Below are positions 10,692 through 23,327 of a stretch of 64,000 bases of DNA, in pieces. The notes below the pieces were generated by a model. That model did not search any database, had not been told where the DNA came from, and saw only the letters and a list, made by a program, of their open reading frames with translations. Where the stretch lies: contig VNKQ01000002.1 of NCBI GenBank assembly GCA_016508695.1, positions 2,356,001 through 2,420,000 of the forward strand, given 5' to 3'. The translations under genes and the position numbers were made by a program. Position 1 is the first letter of the stretch, and each line of letters opens with the position of its first letter. This DNA comes from Hyphodiscus hymeniophilus. Taxonomy: Eukaryota > Ascomycota > Leotiomycetes > Helotiales > Hyphodiscaceae.

Positions 10692-11599
10692 GAGGATTGT
10701 GTGTGGTTTATATGGACTGAGGAGAGAAGGAAAGAGAACCTGTCATTGACGGATGAGAGTAGGGATATAGTATATGGTGGTATAAATTCTCAGCCTTAGC
10801 AATCGTTGGATAAGCAATGGTTGGATAAGCCTTGGGTAAGCTGGTTTTAAGTGGCTGACAAGGGTGGCGTTTTCAGCCTCGGCACAACTGCGCGAGGCTG
10901 AAGGGCGGCCTTGCGATGGTCTCCAAATCCTGGTCTATGAGCTGCTCCGCGATGAACTCGAAAATATCCATCGTTCAGATACAAGGCGGAAACAGGAGGT
11001 CTGAATCTAAGTACCGCAGCGTCATCGATTCTACTTCTTGTGCAGGGAGTAACTAAATAATTTGGTTCCTCCTGGAGTTTTGGGGACATCACGAGATAGT
11101 GGGATTAGAATTAGATGCTGAGAACCTCACGATAACAGGACAATTGCTTCTGAAACCTAATCTAGGTTCTTCACAGTATGAATAAGCATTGATAGCTTCA
11201 ATTTCGAAAGTTGGTTCATGTTGCTCAAAGGTGGCGTCGAAGGTGACTGTGGGCCATAAAACCATTCAAAAATGATGCAATAAAGGTTTTGTAAAAGAGA
11301 CGGAGACAACACTCAGACGAAGAAGGGAAAGTCGGCAGCCTAATCTCAGACATGCAACAAAACCCATGAAATAGAACTTGGAACTGGTCTTGAGTCCTGA
11401 TGATATCAAGGGTACCAAGTCATGTAAGTCTTTGGGGGAGGATGGGCGGCCCGCTTTTAGACGGGGGACGAAATATTCCAATTCTAATTCTCGTTGATCG
11501 ATTGTCATCAAGACGACAAATAGCCATAGAACAATGTACGAGCAAGCACCTTATAACATATACCACTTTCCATGCTTGTCATACCAGCCTCATCACCAC
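10692..11599. other. Intergenic between pirin and MFS transporter
   Basis: This holds the promoter of the minus-strand pirin gene (a near-repeat, AATCGTTGGATAAGC then AATGGTTGGATAAGC, at ~10800-10830) and the 3' flank of the transporter. No gene is supported. Confidence 0.45.
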
Positions 11600-13329
11600 T
11601 CACTCAGTCTTCGGAGCGCCCGTCTCCACTTCCTCAACAGTGTCATTCTGCTTCTTTTCATCCATATGCTCGATCCTATAGTCATCCTCCTCATAAATCT
11701 CAGGTCTATGCAACTGCGTCGCAATCTTATTCCTATGAATCAAGATTCCCGGTTTCGTCTCAAAGAATCTATCGATATCCTCCAAACTCCTATTCGCGGT
11801 CTCCGGGTAGAAAAAGAACGTGATGGGAATGAAGGACGCGCAGATGACGGCCCAAATGATCCAGAATCTCCATCCAAGATTCGCGATCCCAGAGGGTGTA
11901 ATCTCAGCGACCATGTAGTTCATGATCCAGTTCGTGGCCATGGCTAGACTCGCTCCTTTGGTTCGCATCTCGAGTGCGTTTATCTCGGTAGGGTAGAGCC
12001 AGGGAACTCCGAGGACTCCCATACCGAAGGAGGCGAAAAATACGAAAAAGAACGTCACGGCGACTGCGCCATAGTTGTAGGAGTTTCCGGGGTCAGATTC
12101 CGTCAGGGCAAGTACGATAGTGATGATTATCCAGCACGTGGAGCAGGCTGCTGCGGAGGTCATCATAACTCTTCGACGGCCGTAACGCTCAATGACGAAG
12201 TAGGCGAGGCAGGCGAAGAGGAGATAGTCGACTGAACCAGCGGCTGCCAGAATGCGCGCTCTGGGATGGGTAAGTGAGTGTTAGGGACTGAGAGGGAATG
12301 TCTTGCCTTAGAGTGTCGATCTTCAGGGCGTGAATAAAGACATATGTCATATAATAACTTGTAACGTTGATGCCAGAAATCTGGTTCATAGCTTGCATCC
12401 ATGCGCCAAGGATCATCCGTCGTAAAACTCCTGAAGGCCCTTTACCTGTGAGTAATTGACCCCAGGTGTAGGTATTCATATGTTCCCGATCAAGGACGTC
12501 CTTAATGATATTGAACTGTGTCGTGACCGCCGGAGAGGAGACTGTTGCGCCATGACCTTCAAGTGCAGCGAGGACCTCGTAGGCCTCATCGTAGCGACCT
12601 TTCCGGATGAGAAGTCGCGGAGAGTCTGGGAGGAACGGACATAAACACCAGATAAGAGCGGTGAAGACTAAAGAACATCAACACAAACACTTGACTGCAG
12701 GTTCCATATTTTGAAGGGGTAGGACGTACAGATTTGGAAAGCTAGTGGGAATCTCCATGCAACGCCACCCGGTGCAAAAGAGAAACCGAGCGTAAGCCAA
12801 TTCGAGATCGAGAATCCAGTGATGCAATTCGCCATCTGGATTATGACAAGCTTGCCTCGACTCCTCATCTTACTTGTCTCTGCTTGCCAGACGCCTGCAG
12901 TGGCCGTATTCATGCCTGTTCCCAGGCCAGCAACAATTCGTCCAACCATCATCTGGGCAACACTGAAACTGGCGGCCTGGATGACAGCTCCGAGCGCTAT
13001 GATCGTGCTGCCAAGGAGGATGACTTTTGGTCGGCCAAGAATATCGCCAGACCAAATCGTTGAGAGAGCCCCAAAGAAGCAGCCCAGGTTGTATACGCTG
13101 GTCAAGGTCCCTTGTACTGAAGTACTTGGATAGCTCATCGTGCGGAGGAAATCGTCGCCTACGAGGACATTGCCAAATACGCCCTTGGATGCGTCAGTGG
13201 GTAGTTGCTGCACATGCCATTGGGAGCTCATACCTGATCGTATCCATAGAAGACCAGAACTGTGGAGGCAGCAACAGAGATCCAAACCGTCAAGGCTTCG
13301 CCTGATCCTCCAAGGTATTTACGAGCCAT
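11600..13329 (-). CDS. MFS sugar porter family transporter
   Basis: Four exons (13329-13234, 13183-12730, 12667-12307, 12260-11600) encode 523 residues, frame intact. The third intron uses a GC donor (AAG|GCAAGA). Sugar-porter signatures are present: YGYDQ|GVFGN in the first membrane helix, loop-2 GRPKVILLG, GRIVAGLGTGMNTATAGVWQAE, central AMNQISGINVTSYYMTY, YGRRRVMM, GVPWLYPTEINALEMRTKGAS and C-terminal PETANRSLEDIDRFFE. Twelve hydrophobic segments are expected. It is a plasma-membrane proton/sugar symporter or facilitator; the substrate cannot be read from sequence. The short N-terminus (MARKYLGGSGEA) and the acidic C-tail (EEVETGAPKTE) are cytosolic. Confidence 0.92.
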
Positions 13330-14921
13330 GGCGGATAAGGGCAGCCACTGGCCAAGAGAGTTATAATTGACTACCTGTACGAAGTAGTTCTATATGAATG
13401 GGTAAATCGATGTGGAAATCAGATAATCAGTTCCACAGAACACTGAGGTCGGTTGGGGTTCTGGACTGATGGATATGAAAACACTGGATAAGTGGAGAAA
13501 GATCTACTTTCACCCCATGGGGAAGAGGTTCTTTTTATGCCTCTCATAGGTGGGGGGATTCAGGCAACATTGAACGGTCTTTTGAGAGAGTACATGTTCA
13601 ATGAAAAGGCTGGAGCGATGGTCCGGAGGTGTAATACCTTGGCATCAACCTCCAAGGCAGTCCAAGGGAGGATATCTTCTCCAACCAGTCCCTTTCACGT
13701 AAACATGTAGGCTGTTTCTCCTCAAATTGAGTTTTGCTAACGACCTGGGGAGTGTCTTGAGGTGAAGGTGAGGAAGGTGAAGCGACGCAATTACTGTTTC
13801 CCCGCACACACGTGGCGGGGGTTGTGGGGGGTGGAGGAGGAGGAGGAGGGACGTGCTCGGCAGTCCCATTGAGCCTGCCAAAGCCAGACGCGGGAAGTCG
13901 AGGTTATTCCCACTAACTGCCGTCCGGTCACGCAAGGTATCTTGGTATCTAGGGGTTATTCCCGATGAGGGCTTCCGGTGGGTCGGGTAAGTTTCCTCTG
14001 GGGGTGTTCCGGTGGAAGGGCACACCTCATGGATGAGTCAAGTCTGACTCGTGGGATGTCAAAGGCGCGTCTCGCGATATTATTGTCTGCCAACTACACT
14101 TCGGAGGTACACAATACTTGAGTCAGTATGGAGGTCTGTCTGTCTGTGTTGTGGAAATTTCAGATTGCTTACTCTTCCACAAGTTGCAGCACGTTATTCC
14201 AAACAGCCGTCGCGACTTGCCCTCGGGTTTAGGGCCGAGTACAGAGATTATAACATGGCTCTTTGTGTAGAAGCTATATGTATGGATATCAAGGTATAAC
14301 ATATATGTATGAATATATGTCACGAAAAACAACAAACGTGACCGGCATATCCTACACATGATAGGAGTAGGTACCTTAGTCATACCTTACATACAAGGAG
14401 GGCTAGGCCCCTAGTAGGTAAGGCAAATATCTCTCACCGAGTTAACGCATCCACCCTCGCTCCTCGCTTCCACCGCCTACTCCTGTTTCTTCATCGGGCC
14501 ATGTCCGTCAGGGGCTCCACGCTTGCATGATCTGAAAGGCGTCAGCCACCAAGTTCGCATCCTGCTCCGGAAGAGATACTCCCTCTTATTGGTTGACTCG
14601 CCTTCGATGCAGGTTATTCGAGTATGCGTTCATTGGGGATCTCCCGAAAGAAAGCCGATCAACCTCACCGTCTTCTTCTCTCATTTCCCACGGGTTGCAT
14701 TTCCCCCAATCCTTCAACAGAATCCCCCTGGCTGATGCATCCACTACTGCGACGACACATCATCTGGCAGTGCCTTACCGCAGCTTTGCTACACGGAGAC
14801 TCCGTAGTCTCGAGAATCCCACGATGTTTTCCCGTGTCTTACCGCTCTGTCGGGTCTCTTCACCACCCTAAGTCATCTCTCGTCGTCGTTGTTGTTGTTG
14901 AAAAGAAAAGCAATATTAGGA
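13330..14921. other. Intergenic
   Basis: This contains the promoters of the divergent transporter (minus) and SDR (plus). It includes a GGAGGAGGAGG run near 13830 and a (GTCT)n stretch near 14140, but no supported coding region. Confidence 0.45.
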
Positions 14922-15902
14922 ATGGCAATGCAAGTTGCTGGCAAAACAGCCATACTGACCGGAGCAGGCTCTGGTATAACCTTATGCTTCGCTGAGCTCC
15001 TACTGAGCAGAGGCTGCAATGTAGTCATCGCAGATCTCACACTTCGTCCTGAATCAGAAGCTCTGATATCCCGATACCCGCTGATGTCTTCTGGCGCAAG
15101 AGCAATCTTTCAGAAGACAGACGTGACAGACTGGGCACAAATGGACAAGGTCTTCAAGGTAACAATTGAGCGTTTCGGAGGGGTAGACATCGTTTGTCCT
15201 GGAGCGGGAGTATACGAACCTGTGCGTCTCTCGTGTGCATCTGCTTGTTCCCACGCTGAATCTGAGCAAAAGTTGAGATGAGATTACACATAGACATGGT
15301 CCAATTTCTGGCAAGCTCCCGGGACAGCCCTCTCAACAGACCAAACCTCCTCTTCACGCTACCGCACCCTCGACATCAACATGGTACATCCGATCCGTCT
15401 GACACAACTCGCCATCGCCCATTTCGTCGCCCAGAGGAAACCTGGGGTGGTTGTTCACATCTCATCTGTCGCGGCACAAGTACCCTTCTTTCCCACTCCC
15501 CTATACGTCGCCTCAAAGCACGCACTCTCGGGCTTCGTGCGCTCACTCTCGCGTCTCGAATCACCACCCCCAGCATCAAGACTCCCCAAGATCCGCGTTA
15601 ATGCTGTAGCGCCGGCGAGGATACTAACGCCGCTCTGGACGGAGAGCCCGGACAAGATGAAGATGGTGAACCAGGATGATCCGGGATGGATCGGGCCGGA
15701 AGAAGTAGCGAAGGTGATGCTGGAGTTGGTAGAGAAGGAGGAGAATGTTGGCGGTACGATCGTGGAGGTTGGCGAGCGGGTGAGAGTGGTGAAACCTTTC
15801 GACGATCCTGGTCCTTATGGAGCAGGTAATGGTGTTGAGCATGATGTGGGGGTGGAGGGGGATATGTGGGCTAGTTTGACGAAGATGTATGGGAAGCAAT
15901 GA
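14922..15902 (+). CDS. Short-chain dehydrogenase/reductase (15-hydroxyprostaglandin dehydrogenase-like)
   Basis: Two exons (14922-15221, 15294-15902) with a 72-nt intron give 302 residues. The Rossmann nucleotide-binding motif TGAGSGI is near residue 14 and the acidic residue after strand 2 (VVIADL) suggests NAD(H) preference. A DVTD adenine-ring contact is followed by CPGAG in place of the usual NNAG. The catalytic Ser is in HISSVAA, and Tyr/Lys are in YVASK. The C-terminal half (VNAVAPARILTPLW, GWIGPEEVAKVML) is typical of HPGD-like SDRs with enlarged substrate loops. The protein is probably cytosolic and NAD-dependent with unknown alcohol/ketone substrate. The start at 14922 was chosen over 14928 arbitrarily; both are in frame. 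Confidence 0.85.
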
Positions 15903-17235
15903 TGATGGAAGTTGCGATGTATTTGCAGCAGCTTGCTTGGCCTCATAAGGTGTGACTGGCTATCTATGGATACTATTCAGCTAGTATGTTGGAGAGGATA
16001 GACACTTGACCTCACGAGCAGCATTTAAGACAGGTTGACTTGAATTACACAGTCGAGCTGTTGATGGGACTAAAAGAGGATACCATTGACTTCTTCCTCA
16101 TTCAGTCTGCCTGAACCAGGCATGCTCCTTTGCTTTCAATTCGTTCCGTTTATACACACTCCATTGTCGACAAGGCTTCTTGCCTCGACCCTGAATGTCT
16201 CGAGGGAGCACACTCATTCGAAACGCACCAGAATCCAGTAATCAGTTGAATGCCGCCTTCACATCCATCTCGATCATCTTGTATCACGTGATCCATAGGA
16301 TGCCCATCACAAGCGGGTTGTTTGACGCTTCGCCATTTCGGCCGTTTCTGTTTCGAAAACAATTCCCATTCCCAACTAAGGCTTGCCACCGAGCAAGCAA
16401 CCAATAAATCGAGTCCTGCATGCCAATCTGTTTGTGAGGTCATACTGCATCTAGCTTAAAGCGTACATCGCGATAAGAAAGTGATCTAATGGAGCCAGAA
16501 TCAAGGAAGTTGGAAGCTTGGGACGCCACAAGCTCGAGAGTCGAGAGACGACTCGACCAAGAAGTCGAGGTGGCGATACATGCGAATCAGGATTGCCCAT
16601 CTACTTTGGAACGTATATATAATATGATACGCTATGAAATGGCATGCCACGATATCAATATGATTAAGGAATTGGTGAGGTCGCAATATTGGTGATAGTG
16701 CCCGGGTAAAGTCTCAATCTGTCGAAAACCTGCAGCTACCCCCTGACTGGTCTACTCTCATCCACTCATTCGAGCAGGGGTCAAACTTGATTTTTATCTC
16801 TTTCGAACGTGCACTCCTTGGTCGTGCAGCTTGCCCTTCGCACGTCGATCAACGTGCTGCACCACCACCAGCTTCGCGTCGTCTCCTTCTTTTGCTTCAC
16901 TTTTACTCGATGTAGTTAAGTGAGCATAGTCCACCCGACAAGAGAAAAGAGGAAGAAGAAGAAGAAGAATAAGAAGAAGGAAATCTTGAAGGATACATTC
17001 GTTGAGCCTCAAACAGCAGTCGCTACTGGAACGTCAAAACACAACCTTATCTGGAGCTTCGACCAGCTTCGAAAACAACGGATTCTCTCACTCAACATTC
17101 GGCTTTCACCATATCTTTCAATCCCCATCGAACGCGTCGTCTGGCTACTAAGCTTTGGAACCATTGGCATCATCTCCAACAGCATACTGTAATACCGTCC
17201 GAATCACCACACTCGTTTGCAGATTCGTCTTCACG
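15903..17235. other. Intergenic / promoter of the GH72 gene
   Basis: Short frames only. An AAG-rich run (AGAAGAAGAAGAAG) lies near 16960-16980. The 200 bases before 17236 are CT-rich, as in a fungal leader. Confidence 0.45.
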
Positions 17236-18768
17236 ATGATCTCCAATATTCTGTCGAAAGCAGGTCTTTTGGCCGCATTCGCTGTCAATGCTGCTTTTGC
17301 CGCTTCGTCTGTCCCAACCATCTCTGCGGTTGGCTCCAAATTCTTCTACAGTAATGGGACTCAGTATTTCATCAAAGGTATGCCAAGCTTGTCTGGTTCT
17401 TAAGGATGTCGTTAACACTTCACCCCTAGGTATCGCGTATCAATTGACTGAAGCTGATCCTCTAATCGACACCGCACAATGCCAACGTGATGCCACTGTC
17501 ATGGCTACGCTCGGTACCAATGCCATTCGAGTCTACCACGTTGACCCCAGTGGAAGCCATTCGGGATGCATGACTGCTTTCGCAGATGCTGGGATTTACC
17601 TTATCGTGGATCTGGATACCTTCAACACCGCAATTGACCCTGTAAGCTCTCCCTGCCCTTTCAGCACTGGGAGACACTTCTAACATCTTACAGACGGTTG
17701 CCTCGTGGAATCAAACCCAGTTCAATGCCTACGCAAAAGTCATGGACGCGTTCGCCCCTTACGATAACACACTGGGGTTCTTTGTCGGAAACGAAGTTAT
17801 TGCGCTGGCCAACCAATCGCTTGCCGCTCCCTACATCAAAGCTGCCGCGCGCGACCTGAAGGCATACAGAAGTTCGAAAGGATACAGAGAAATCCCTGTG
17901 GGATATTCGGCGGCTGATATCTCGGAGCTGCGTCCTATGCTACAAAACTACCTCGCATGTGGCACGAATGCCTCTGAGTCCATTGACATGTTCGGTACGC
18001 TGGTTTCGTGATTGTAGAACATGGAGAAAGAGGCTAACACAACATGATAGGTCTCAATGCCTATGAATGGTGCGGTGATAAAACCTTGGAAACGTCTGGA
18101 TATTCGACTTTGAATACATATGCCCAAGACTACAACGTCCCTATCTTCTTCTCCGAGACTGGTTGCAATACTGTCCAGCCACGTACTTTTGAAGATCAGA
18201 GCGCCATTTTTGGATCTGCAGTATGTCTCCCTATCTTTGTCTTCCTGACCGAACTAATAACTTCCAGATGAACGACCTCTGGTCCGGCGCAATAATCTAC
18301 GAATGGATCGAAGAAGCCAATAACTATGGCCTCATCTCCTATGGACCCAGTGTCGATGCCACGATAGTCGCATCCGGCGTTCAAGCTGGATTCTCTCGCA
18401 CAGGAACTCCTACAGCAGTCCTGCCCGATTTCACAAACCTCCAATCTCAATGGGCGACCCTCACACCAACCGGCATAGCATCCTCCGCTTACACTACCAG
18501 CATCACACCTCCGGCATGCCCCAGCAGCACGGCAGGAGGGTGGTTGGTTGATGGAGACGTCAAGTTACCCAGTGTAGGCCAGACGCAACAAGTCAGTAGC
18601 AGCGGAAGCGCACCCAGCAGCACGGGAACTGCAACATCGAGTGTGACAGGCTCAGCTGCTTCTGCTTCTGCTACAACCAAGAAAGGCGGCGCGAGCGGTG
18701 GCAAGGAAATCGCAGGAATGAGTGCCGGCCTTGTGGCTGTTATGCTGGGGTTCGTATATTGGCTGTAA
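17236..18768 (+). CDS. GPI-anchored beta-1,3-glucanosyltransferase (GH72, Gel/Gas family)
   Basis: Five exons (17236-17377, 17430-17641, 17694-17994, 18051-18220, 18268-18768) encode 441 residues; all four introns are 47-57 nt. A signal peptide is followed by GSKFFYSNGTQYFIKG|IAYQ, the GH72 opening motif. The acid/base Glu is in FFVGNEV and the nucleophile Glu in PIFFSETGCN. GLNAYEWCGD and NDLWSGAIIYEW are also conserved. There is no C-terminal cysteine-rich X8/CBM43 module, so it belongs to the Gas family without that domain. The C-terminus is Ser/Thr-rich and ends in a hydrophobic segment after GGKEIAGMSAG, a GPI-attachment signal. The enzyme elongates and branches beta-1,3-glucan in the cell wall from the outer membrane surface. 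Confidence 0.95.
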
Positions 18769-20792
18769 ATGCTATACCACTTCACCCTTCCCAGCTTGAC
18801 GATTGATACGGAATACTTGCTGTTTGTGTACATAATGAAGCCCATCGAAGAAAGGAAGGAAATAAACGATGGGAATGATGGACAGGATTGTAAATGAGCG
18901 CATGATAGACAGCGCGGCGTTTTGTGGGACTTTCTTACTTTTTCGCGAGCATTGAGTGCGGCATGGCCTGGTGTTCTTTGGGTGTGCTGAGAGTAATAGA
19001 GAGCCCCGATCAGATTCATAATGAAGGAATAACGAGTATTCAAATCATCCCCTCCCTTCCCGAGCTTGGTGCGTAAATGGAATGGAGTCATTTCAAGTTG
19101 CTTCTGAAAGATCAATCAAGACCTAGCTGACAAGTGCCGGGGATCAGTATGGGCATGAGAAGACTCGGGTCCATTACGACGGTGTATAAATAAGCTCATG
19201 CTCGTGCCATCGTCCTGAAGATCCATGCTATGCTGTCAGAACCTACACCCAAAACATCGAGAGATGGAACGCATTCATTGAAGCCTCCTGACGATGGAAC
19301 GAAGCCTTTATCTTTATCTGCACCGGGTTGTGGATTCGATGGGAAGGAGATGAGGCGTGGGTACTGGGAGACGACAGCGGTGTCTGTCTGTCGTTAGATC
19401 ATGTCGTTGTCGATCGATGTACGGATACACCCGACAGCGATCAGGGGCTCGACAGCATACCTGTAATTTCATCACCGGTGTCTTCTCGATATCCTCATGA
19501 ATCACATCTTCTTGGCTGGAATGTTCTCTGCAGAGGGCTTGGGCAGGGGGTTTGGGGATAAATTGTTGCTGCTGATGAATGATAGTGTTGGTCATGTAAT
19601 TTAACCTCACAGTCTTAGGAACCCATCACGACGAGATGGAGTCGCTCCAGGTGCGGAAGAGCGAATGGCTGTTGAGGATCCCAGGCTGATAGATGCAGGG
19701 CGAAGTTCGAGCTACAGGAGCTGGCGATAGACATTTTTGTGTGAGTGTGGAAATAACTGTGTTTGTGTCAACAACGACATGTGTTGAGACAGTGACATAT
19801 GTTGAGACAGTAACATATGTTGAGACAGTAACAAATACACGAAAGGGATGCCTTAGCAACGAAGTCACGTTTCCTTCAGCAAGAATTTCCAGATATTATA
19901 CAGATGTATTACGGCCTGTATCGCTCTGAGGTCGCCTGTAGTCTTAATGCAGATTTCGTGAAATCGATCCAAATGTAGACTGCATAATTCGCCCGCTGAG
20001 TGTAGGATTGTTGCAGAGGAAGAACTGAGAAGCTCGCCAGCCTTGTTTACAATTTGTTGCAGGTGAGTTTGGAATGAGCTCACAGCAGCACTTGTTCTAC
20101 TGAGCAGCCAAACTCATTGGCATGCATATATTTACGCCAGCAGAATTTGCATTTCCTAAGCCGACAAAAGATCACTTGATGTGCTATCTCTGAAGCCTCT
20201 TTCATTGTCTTCTGAGCGCCTAAAGGAGCTCACATCGCCCACGCATGCTGAATTTTCATACCTTTCGTGCGTCCATAAAGGGTCTGATGGAAGCGAAAGG
20301 ACCAAATGCACATGCTCGTAAAGAATGCTGCCAACTATTCTTGATCTTTTCCACCAATATAATGATGGAAGGCTGTTTTATAGACCTCTCTACCCCTGCT
20401 CGTATCAATTTGCTCTTCTCGATATCCGAAACCCGTGCTCTATTCCAACACTTCAGCAAGTTCGCTGGCATATTCCTGACCCTTCTGTTCCATCAAGAGC
20501 GGGTTTTCTGGTTGACTCTCGATCGATCTTCCCCTTCTCAAGAGGATTCTTCGTAAGGGCACACATCAGACGAGACTGTCGACAGCCGATTTGAGGTGAC
20601 AACGATTCTGCCACGAATGTTGGCCTTCGACACCACTCTAGCGAGATATTCTCTGTCGACATTGACATCAAGTGCTCACTTTTAGCCCTGTTGAATCTCA
20701 AAATCTCACTTTCAACTCCATTCATTTTCTTTGAAACCGATCATAAAGTTCCACGCCTCGGTTGTTTCAACGCAGCTCTTCCAACGAATTCG
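18769..20792. other. Intergenic, includes an 18-bp tandem repeat
   Basis: No supported gene; frames on both strands lack coding character. A short tandem repeat lies at 19782-19835 (separate entry). The 3' end is presumably the promoter of the gene starting at 20793. Confidence 0.45.
19782..19835. repeat. 18-bp tandem repeat, three units
   Basis: Three consecutive units of TGTTGAGACAGTAACATA, with one G/A variant and a diverged last unit. The period is a multiple of three. On the minus strand the units read as a VTVSTY-type repeat like those in fungal wall mucins. No complete gene can be built around it. Confidence 0.75.
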
Positions 20793-22726
20793 ATGTCAAT
20801 AACATCCCAATCCGATACTCTGCCGAACCCTCCCAGAACGGAGGCTCGAAGCAATATTCTAAGATCTGACGGTTCCTCTCCCGACTTCGACAGTGTAGCC
20901 AGTGGGTTTTGGCCCGAAGCACCTCAATCTTACGACGATCACTCCCAGACCAACATGTCACTCAACCCTCCCAGAATTTACTTTCCCGATGAACTTCCAT
21001 CGCCAACTGGAATCCCCATTCGTGCTCCTCCCCAAGGTCCAAAGTTCGCGGAGCTCGATGAGGTTTTCAACAGAGTTCCGTACCCGAGACTCTCAAGTCA
21101 AGGCAGTGGTTGTGGCGGCTACAACGAGACCCAAGACGAATCGCGTAGTCAAGAAGCTCTTCAGGTTCTCGAAGCACATATCACGGCGCGTACTCCATAC
21201 GTTGAACTTGCCTCCTCGCGCCTCCAGGCTGCTTGTGGTATCCGCAACGACTCGATCTTTGATCTGCCCGAGCTTTCAAAGCAGAATCTGAGTCCTAGCA
21301 TGCAAGCTTTGTGCAAGTCGCCGGTGGAAGGATCCGCTGGTTCGAAAACGGGCTCTGGAGGAACGAGAGCCAAGTCATTCGCTCGGGGCCCCAAGAAGGA
21401 TCCTGGCATCAGATTTGTCCCCAAGAGTCCTGTCGGTTTGCATGCTGTTGATCCTAAGACGGGCAAGGGACTTCGCGAGTTCTTGCTGCAGAAGGGAAAG
21501 GAGTGTGGAATGCGAAAGCAGGAGTGCAGTAGTATCACCTTCCACGATTTCACGCCTGACATGCGAACTGGAAATCATCAGAATGTGCTGCTGGGTCATT
21601 ATGGGGTTGAGAACTGCGAGAGAGTTGACGTTTATGAGGTTGATCTGTAAGTTTCTTGTCTCTTTTCGCCTCACCTGAAGCTAATACACGCAGGCCTGCA
21701 ATTGTGAGAAGCGCCAGAGGAGAGGAGATCCTATCCACCGAAACCTGGCTCTGGATCCTGATTTCGCGCCCCTTGGTATCATATGACCCGCGGGACACCT
21801 CGACCTTCGTCGCTCCAAAAGGCTCCAGTCGTACGTCTCCCGCTGGTGACATGTTCTATACTCCCCGCTCATACATGACATCTCCGCAAAAAGAACCCAT
21901 CCGCCCAACACCCCCAAATTTCCCACATGCAACACCCCTCTCCTGGGTCGTTTTCGCCGCTCCAAAGGCCCACGTCACGACTTATCCCTCCACCATCGCA
22001 AAACAAGACGGTACCATCACACACAAGGTCTATCCACTTGCCACCCCCTCACGCAAGGTCGTCAAACGCACCGACTACGACTTTTCCTTCTCGGGTATCC
22101 CCCTCTTCGAGTTCTCCTCCGCCGAATTCGTCGCAAGCTCCACCGCCCGCACCGAGTTCCTCAGCATTGAGCAGATGGGTGCCTGGTACGAGAGCGATGA
22201 CTATGCCGCCTACACCGAGGACGAGTACAAGCGTATGTTCAGTCTGTGGGAGGACGGAGAATGGGGTGTCAACGCGGGCAAACCGCAAGCTCAGAGTTTC
22301 GATCCGGATGGTCGACCGACGGGACCGATGCCTTCCCCGAACCGCGGAGTCTGGTGGAAGATATTCTTCGAGCGCATGTCCAAGGACGTGGAACGCTGGA
22401 AGAAAATCAGGACTGCGATGGGGCGGGGGAAGTGTCGTGTTGTGGTGAAGTGGAACGAATATCCTAATGATGAAGCCTTGGACACAGGCGAAGCTGGTGG
22501 TGAGAAGCATTCAGGTGCCAAGAAGGGTCCGGGAAAGCGATTGACGAGGAGCGAGTCGAGACGTAGATCGGGACTGGCTGCTGAGGTTCCTGTAGGCTTG
22601 GGAATTGGTGGCGCGGTTGGTGTTGGTGCTCTCGGCGAGAGTAGCAAATCGAGAGCAGCTGGAAATCTGGGCCTCGCTGGTATTGTTGGTGCAGAGAAGG
22701 AGAAGGCGAAGGTTCGGAAGCGTTAG
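20793..22726 (+). CDS. Uncharacterised 628-residue protein
   Basis: Two exons (20793-21646 and 21694-22726) with a 47-nt intron encode 628 residues. The first ~110 residues are Ser/Pro-rich and probably disordered (LPNPPRTEARSN, SPTGIPIRAPPQG). A low-complexity basic stretch (GSGGTRAKSFARGPKKDPG) precedes a folded-looking region. That region includes FLLQKGKECGMRKQECSSIT, then across the splice VYEVDL|PAIVRSARG. The C-terminal third has aromatic/acidic motifs (YESDDYAAYTEDEYKRMFSLW, GVWWKIFFERMSKDVERW) and a basic tail ending KVRKR. No signal peptide or membrane span is clear. I do not recognise a family; the basic segments allow a nuclear location, which is inference. Confidence 0.8.
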
Positions 22727-23327
22727 GAAGATGGTTCAGGGAGAAGAGTAGCCTGATGAGAGTGAATGGTTGTTGTACGGATTGGATTATCATGCAAACA
22801 GAGAGCAGAAACCATGAGAGACGAATGGACTTCAGTCGATGTAGTTGGAGAACTCGCGGTCTATAGGGTAAGCATGGGACCAGAGTCCGTATGGAGTAGG
22901 TCGTTGAATACCGACTTGCTCATTGCAAAACCTGGATGGTCTTTCACAAGCTTCCACAAACGAATGAAGCTTTTTGCTTTGGCTGCATAAGGTGAGGGGA
23001 CTCATCGGGATACGGTGACGGAAAAGGGTTCTGACTGAAGTGCGTGACGATAGTTTTTGTTCCATTCCTTCATCATTCGTACACCTGGTATAATGCAACC
23101 ATAACCCGCACAAGCCCAATACAACAGTTCGTCCGAACCATGCAGATGAATCAGAACGCAGTACTCCCAGTTCCGCTACTGTAACCAGAAGTCCCCCATG
23201 CTACCATCCTCTGAAGCAGAGGCCTTCACCGACGTGCTTTCGGCCTCGCAGTCTCGGCGAGAGCATCGGAGCATGAAGACCGCGCTGTTCAAATGTAGAA
23301 TTGAATGGAGGGCCGATCGTGCCACTC
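22727..23327. other. Intergenic between convergent genes
   Basis: 3' flanks of the 628-residue gene (plus) and Psf3 (minus). Nothing else recognised. Confidence 0.5.
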
